Assembly: GCA_903939355.1 (NCBI GenBank)
Contig: CAJAHC010000371.1
Span: forward strand, 1-10,335
DNA: 10,335 bases
Source of the DNA: an uncultured Methylococcaceae bacterium
GTDB lineage: Bacteria > Pseudomonadota > Gammaproteobacteria > Methylococcales > Methylomonadaceae
Reading direction: 5' to 3'
In this document: positions 7,511-10,335 of the stretch, piece by piece
Position numbering within the stretch: the stretch's first letter is position 1
How the letters are laid out: each line of letters begins with the position of its first letter
Notes under the pieces: model-generated
The model's input: the letters and a program-made list of their open reading frames with translations, nothing else
The model's database searches: none
What the model was told of the DNA's origin: nothing
Program-made: the position numbers and the translations under genes

Positions 7511-7532
7511 AAAAGACAGCAAGTTTTTTATT
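7508..7532 (+). repeat. AU-rich inverted repeat in the leader before the ATP-grasp gene
   Basis: AATAAAAGAC (7508-7517) pairs with GTTTTTTATT (7523-7532) across a 5-nt loop, AGCAA: ten pairs with one G-U wobble. The stem is mostly A-U and the T-run is inside it. It could be a weak terminator for the transporter gene or lie at the start of the ATP-grasp message. It overlaps the proposed -10 box. Confidence 0.3.
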
Positions 7533-7558
7533 CGGTTTCGTAGGTTACTTCGCTAAAA

Positions 7559-8656
7559 ATGATTATTCCTGAATACGTTCTTATTATCGCCAATTCTGGA
7601 CGTATGTTGGCCCAGGCAGCAAAAAATGTTGGTTTAAAACCTTTAGTGATTGATATTTTTGCGGATATTGATACACGGCAATACGCTTATGCTTTTCAGC
7701 AAGTAACTTCTCTTTCGGAGCAGGATTTAATACCCGCAATTGATCATTTTATCCAGATTTATGGAGTTGAGTCGGTTATTTATGGTAGCGGTTTTGAATA
7801 TTATCCTCATAGCTTAAATTATTTGAGTAAACGTTTGCTAGTGCTGGGCAACTCAAATGATGCTTTTTGTAAACTACAAAATAAGCCCTATTTTTTTTCT
7901 AGCCTTGATAAGTTAAGCCTGCCCTATCCTGATGTTCGTTTTATGCCACCCAATGATCTACGTAAGTGGTTAGTCAAGCCGATGCAAGGGCAGGGTGGTT
8001 TGGGCATTAAGCGCTATATTCTAAAAGAATCCACAGAACCAGCGGATTATTGGCAAATATTTCAAGAAGGCACTCAGCATTCTGTATTGTTTTTGGCGAC
8101 TGAAAAAGAAGTGCAGGTAATTGGGTTTAATACGCAATGGAGTATTTCTTTGAGTCCCAGTCAAGAGTTTATGTTTTCAGGTGTTATGAATAGCAGTGAA
8201 CTGCCCAATAACCAGAAACTACGGATAGCCGGTTGGCTGAAAAAATTAGTCTCTCTGTTTAGTCTGAGAGGATTGAATTCATTAGATTTTATACAAGATG
8301 GCGATAAAAGTTTCATTTTGGAAGTTAACCCACGCCCTTCAGCAAGCATGCAGTTATATAATGATTCATTATTAATGAGTCATATTAAGGCGTGTCAGGG
8401 TGAGTTGATAGATTGTTATCCGCTTAAGGGTTATTCGGGCTATCAAATTGTCTACGCAACTGAGGATGTCACGATACCGGATGGTTTTGAGTGGCCCGAG
8501 GGATATGTAGATCTGCCTGCATGTGGTGTGACTTGTCGCACAGGTCAGCCTATTTGCAGTATTATTACGCATCAAAAGCAAGCTAGTTCAGTTATGAATG
8601 AGCTACAGATTAAACAACTTAATTTACTAAAAGGTTTTAACACTCATGGAATATAA
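7559..8656 (+). CDS. ATP-grasp protein of the H4MPT C1 pathway (orf5-like)
   Basis: A 365-aa cytoplasmic protein of the ATP-grasp superfamily, enzymes that join a carboxylate to an amine or thiol through an acyl phosphate. Residues 1-100 look like the N-terminal Rossmann-type domain ([15 protein letters not shown], 7-21; VIYGSGFE, 73-80). The ATP-binding loop follows at [17 protein letters not shown] (137-153). The catalytic end of the domain includes GLNSLDFI (238-245) and [12 protein letters not shown] (252-263), where Glu255 and Asn257 are the expected Mg-ATP ligands. Orf5, an ATP-grasp protein linked to mch in M. extorquens, is the best match from memory; it has been associated with dephospho-H4MPT synthesis, but the reaction is not established to my knowledge. 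The ATG at 7559 has only a weak ribosome-binding site. The gene overlaps mch by 11 bp. Confidence 0.85.
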   Translation: MIIPEYVLIIANSGRMLAQAAKNVGLKPLVIDIFADIDTRQYAYAFQQVTSLSEQDLIPAIDHFIQIYGVESVIYGSGFEYYPHSLNYLSKRLLVLGNSNDAFCKLQNKPYFFSSLDKLSLPYPDVRFMPPNDLRKWLVKPMQGQGGLGIKRYILKESTEPADYWQIFQEGTQHSVLFLATEKEVQVIGFNTQWSISLSPSQEFMFSGVMNSSELPNNQKLRIAGWLKKLVSLFSLRGLNSLDFIQDGDKSFILEVNPRPSASMQLYNDSLLMSHIKACQGELIDCYPLKGYSGYQIVYATEDVTIPDGFEWPEGYVDLPACGVTCRTGQPICSIITHQKQASSVMNELQIKQLNLLKGFNTHGI

Positions 8657-9629
8657 AGCTAGCGTTAATAAATTGACTCAGCCTCTCGTAACGTATTTGA
8701 TTGATAATGCAGATAAGTTGCGTGTAAATGTAGAAACCATGGCAAATGGTTGTAACATTGTAGATGCCGGTATTAAAGTACCTGGCGGTCTTGAGGCCGG
8801 TCGTATCATTGCTGAAATTTGTTTGGGTGGTATGGGTACGGTGAGCATAAGTCATAGTACTTATACGGATAACTGGCCATTGTCAGTTAATGTGCATACG
8901 GGCAATCCGGTTTTGGGTTGTTTGGGCAGCCAATATGCAGGCTGGAGCTTGTCGCATGAAAAATATTATGCATTAGGTTCCGGTCCTGCACGAGCAATGG
9001 CAACTAAATTAAGAGATGGTAAGCAAGAGCCAGTTGAAGAGCTCTATAAAGAGTTGGGTTATTTTGATGAAGCTGAGGCAACAGTTTTGGTTATTGAAAA
9101 TGATGCGCTTCCTCCATTAGCTATTATTGAAAAAGTTGCCGCGGCTTGTCATGTTGATCCGTCAAAACTGACTATCATTGTTACGCCTACCAGCAGTTTG
9201 GCAGGTGCTGTTCAAGTGGTGGCGCGTGTGCTGGAAGTGGCCATGCACAAGGCACATGCTTTGCATTTCCCCTTGGAAAATATAATAGACGGTAGTGGTA
9301 GCGCGCCAATTTGTCCGCCGCACCCAAACTTTGTTAAAGCAATGGGGCGTACAAATGACGCCATTTTGTTTGCGGGTCAGGTACATTTATTTGTTAAAGG
9401 CTCTGATGAAGCAGCAGAAAAATTAGCCAAGGAATTGCCTAGCTCAACTTCCAAGGATTACGGCAAACCATTTGCAGAAATTTTTAAGCAATATGAATAC
9501 GATTTTTTTAAGATTGATGCCATGCTGTTTAGTCCGGCTAGTGTGATTGTTACAGCGGTTGATTCCGGAAAAAGTTTCCGAGCAGGACAGTTAGATAACA
9601 CTTTGTTGGATCAATCGTTTGGAATGTAA
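8646..9629 (+). CDS. mch: Methenyltetrahydromethanopterin cyclohydrolase
   Basis: Mch reversibly hydrolyses N5,N10-methenyl-H4MPT to N5-formyl-H4MPT in the cytoplasm. It acts between methylene-H4MPT dehydrogenase and the formyltransferase/hydrolase complex in formaldehyde oxidation to formate. The 327-aa product has normal family length and conserved stretches throughout: [18 protein letters not shown] motif at 31-42, [20 protein letters not shown] (47-66), [10 protein letters not shown] (91-100), GSGPARAM (111-118), [12 protein letters not shown] (216-227) and [11 protein letters not shown] (234-244). The ATG at 8646 lies inside the end of the preceding ATP-grasp gene (11-bp overlap), with AAAAGG about 11 nt upstream. 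The two are therefore translationally coupled. No gene for the dehydrogenase, formaldehyde-activating enzyme or formyltransferase complex is in the window. The last codons are imperfectly repeated downstream (9643-9683). Confidence 0.97.
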   Translation: MEYKASVNKLTQPLVTYLIDNADKLRVNVETMANGCNIVDAGIKVPGGLEAGRIIAEICLGGMGTVSISHSTYTDNWPLSVNVHTGNPVLGCLGSQYAGWSLSHEKYYALGSGPARAMATKLRDGKQEPVEELYKELGYFDEAEATVLVIENDALPPLAIIEKVAAACHVDPSKLTIIVTPTSSLAGAVQVVARVLEVAMHKAHALHFPLENIIDGSGSAPICPPHPNFVKAMGRTNDAILFAGQVHLFVKGSDEAAEKLAKELPSSTSKDYGKPFAEIFKQYEYDFFKIDAMLFSPASVIVTAVDSGKSFRAGQLDNTLLDQSFGM

Positions 9630-9683
9630 GAAACAAGGAAATGTTTTATTACATCCTTTATTGACCAGTCGCTTTGGGATGTA
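9590..9683 (+). repeat. Imperfect direct repeat duplicating the end of mch
   Basis: The 39 nt at 9590-9628, covering the last codons and stop of mch, resemble 9643-9683 about 54 nt downstream. The best part is CTTTGTTGGATCAATCGTTT (from 9601) against CTTTATTGACCAGTCGCTTT (from 9656), followed by GGAATGTA and GGGATGTA. About 23 of 28 positions agree there if two single-base gaps are allowed. The gaps break any reading frame, so the second copy is a noncoding remnant. It ends 9 nt before the RimK-like start codon. Confidence 0.6.
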
Positions 9684-9692
9684 CTTATAAAA

Positions 9693-10335
9693 ATGGGACA
9701 TATAGTTATTTTTACAGATGATCCTGGCTGGCATGGTAAGCAGCTTCGCCTTGCTTTTGCTAATTTGGGTTATAACAGTGATTACGTTTCTTTGACGCAA
9801 TGTTCGTTTACTATTGAACCAGGCATGAACCCGATTAGTATTCCTGGCTTTCAACGAGCCTTACCCGATGCTGCTTTTGTTCGTGGAGTGCCTGGCGGCT
9901 CATTAGAAGAAGTCGTGTTATATCTGGATTTTCTTCATGCATTAAAAGTCATGAATATTCCAGTTTATAACGATGGATATGCAATAGAGCGTAGTGTTGA
10001 TAAAGGCATGACCAGTTTTTTATTGCATAATGCAGGATTACCTACCCCTTTGACGTGGGTTTTACGTAACAGAGAGGATGCTTTAAGTATTGCTGAAATT
10101 GAATTGAAAAAAGGCAATCTATTGATTAGCAAGCCTTTGTTTGGATCTCAGGGTGAGGGTATTCGGCGAATAGAAAAAATGACGGATTTATTCTGGTTGA
10201 CTAATAGTCATGGCGTATATTATTTGCAGCGATTTGTGCATTGTTCGGGAGTAGGCTTTTCTGAGAACCGTGTGTTTGTTATTAATGGTCAGGTTGTTGC
10301 GGCGATGCGTAGGCGAGGAAAGTCCTGGTTGAATA
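9693..10335 (+). CDS. RimK-type ATP-grasp ligase (orf7-like), partial at the window edge
   Basis: The first 214 codons are visible; the C-terminus lies beyond the window. The protein starts MGHIVIFTDDPGWHG. It has the RimK/LysX-family sequence YNDGYAIERSVDKGMTSFLL (92-111) with GLPTPLTW (115-122), the ATP-binding loop ISKPLFGSQGEGIRRI (145-160) and the ENRVFVINGQVVAAMRRRG block (191-209). RimK relatives attach glutamate or other amino acids to protein or cofactor carboxylates; MptN, which adds glutamate to H4MPT in methanogens, is one. In M. extorquens the counterpart is orf7 near mch. A glutamate ligase for an H4MPT or methylofuran cofactor is a reasonable inference, not shown here. ATG at 9693 is 63 nt after mch, with no clear ribosome-binding site and no upstream in-frame ATG, GTG or TTG before the stop at 9627. 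Confidence 0.85.
   Translation, partial: MGHIVIFTDDPGWHGKQLRLAFANLGYNSDYVSLTQCSFTIEPGMNPISIPGFQRALPDAAFVRGVPGGSLEEVVLYLDFLHALKVMNIPVYNDGYAIERSVDKGMTSFLLHNAGLPTPLTWVLRNREDALSIAEIELKKGNLLISKPLFGSQGEGIRRIEKMTDLFWLTNSHGVYYLQRFVHCSGVGFSENRVFVINGQVVAAMRRRGKSWLN

Noticed and set aside
8161..8855. Minus-strand frames opposite the ATP-grasp gene and mch
   Set aside because: Shadows of two well-supported plus-strand genes; no domain or initiation signal.
9641..9664. Seven-codon ORF (MFYILY plus one residue at most) between mch and the RimK-like gene, considered as a leader peptide
   Set aside because: The only purine-rich sequence, AAGG, is 2 nt from the ATG, too close for a normal ribosome-binding site, and the ORF arises within the decayed duplication.
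9591..9854. Minus-strand frame spanning the mch end and the RimK-like start
   Set aside because: It is covered on the plus strand by mch and by a RimK-family protein, and has no recognisable features.

Overview
The window looks like chromosome of an AT-rich gammaproteobacterial methylotroph, most likely a methanotroph of the order Methylococcales. The call rests on gene content: RFAP synthase, methenyl-H4MPT cyclohydrolase (mch) and two ATP-grasp proteins of the tetrahydromethanopterin (H4MPT) C1 pathway, next to Escherichia coli-like pntAB. The genus cannot be read from this sequence.

Layout. On the minus strand at the left end, pntA and pntB (3066 down to 109) encode the proton-translocating NAD(P) transhydrogenase, followed by a perfect 8-bp stem-loop. 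A 300-bp AT-rich divergent region (3067-3366) holds a 16-bp palindrome. Everything to its right is on the plus strand: a nucleotidyltransferase with an archaeal-looking family pattern (3367-4296), overlapped by a HAD phosphatase (4289-4957); a spacer with a 9-bp tandem repeat and a hairpin; RFAP synthase (about 5102-6064); a divergent CorA-type transporter (6135-7469); an ATP-grasp protein (7559-8656) overlapping mch (8646-9629); and a RimK-type ATP-grasp ligase that runs off the right edge (from 9693).

How the genes fit together. RFAP synthase makes the first committed intermediate of the methanopterin side chain. Mch hydrolyses methenyl-H4MPT to formyl-H4MPT during formaldehyde oxidation to formate. 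The two ATP-grasp proteins flank mch and resemble the orf5/orf7 genes linked to mch in Methylobacterium extorquens; they are probably cofactor-biosynthesis ligases. Transhydrogenase balances NADH and NADPH in such organisms. The nucleotidyltransferase/HAD pair has no known role, and its position beside H4MPT genes makes it a candidate for cofactor work; this is inference only.

Several starts were placed by ribosome-binding sites rather than by maximal open frame: pntB at 1500, the nucleotidyltransferase at 3367 and the transporter at 6135. The RFAP synthase start remains uncertain. I saw no tRNA, rRNA, CRISPR array, insertion sequence, phage gene or defence system. The window is a metabolic locus, and the items most worth a second look are the nucleotidyltransferase/HAD pair, the chimeric transporter, the ATP-grasp pair and a decayed duplication of the end of mch.
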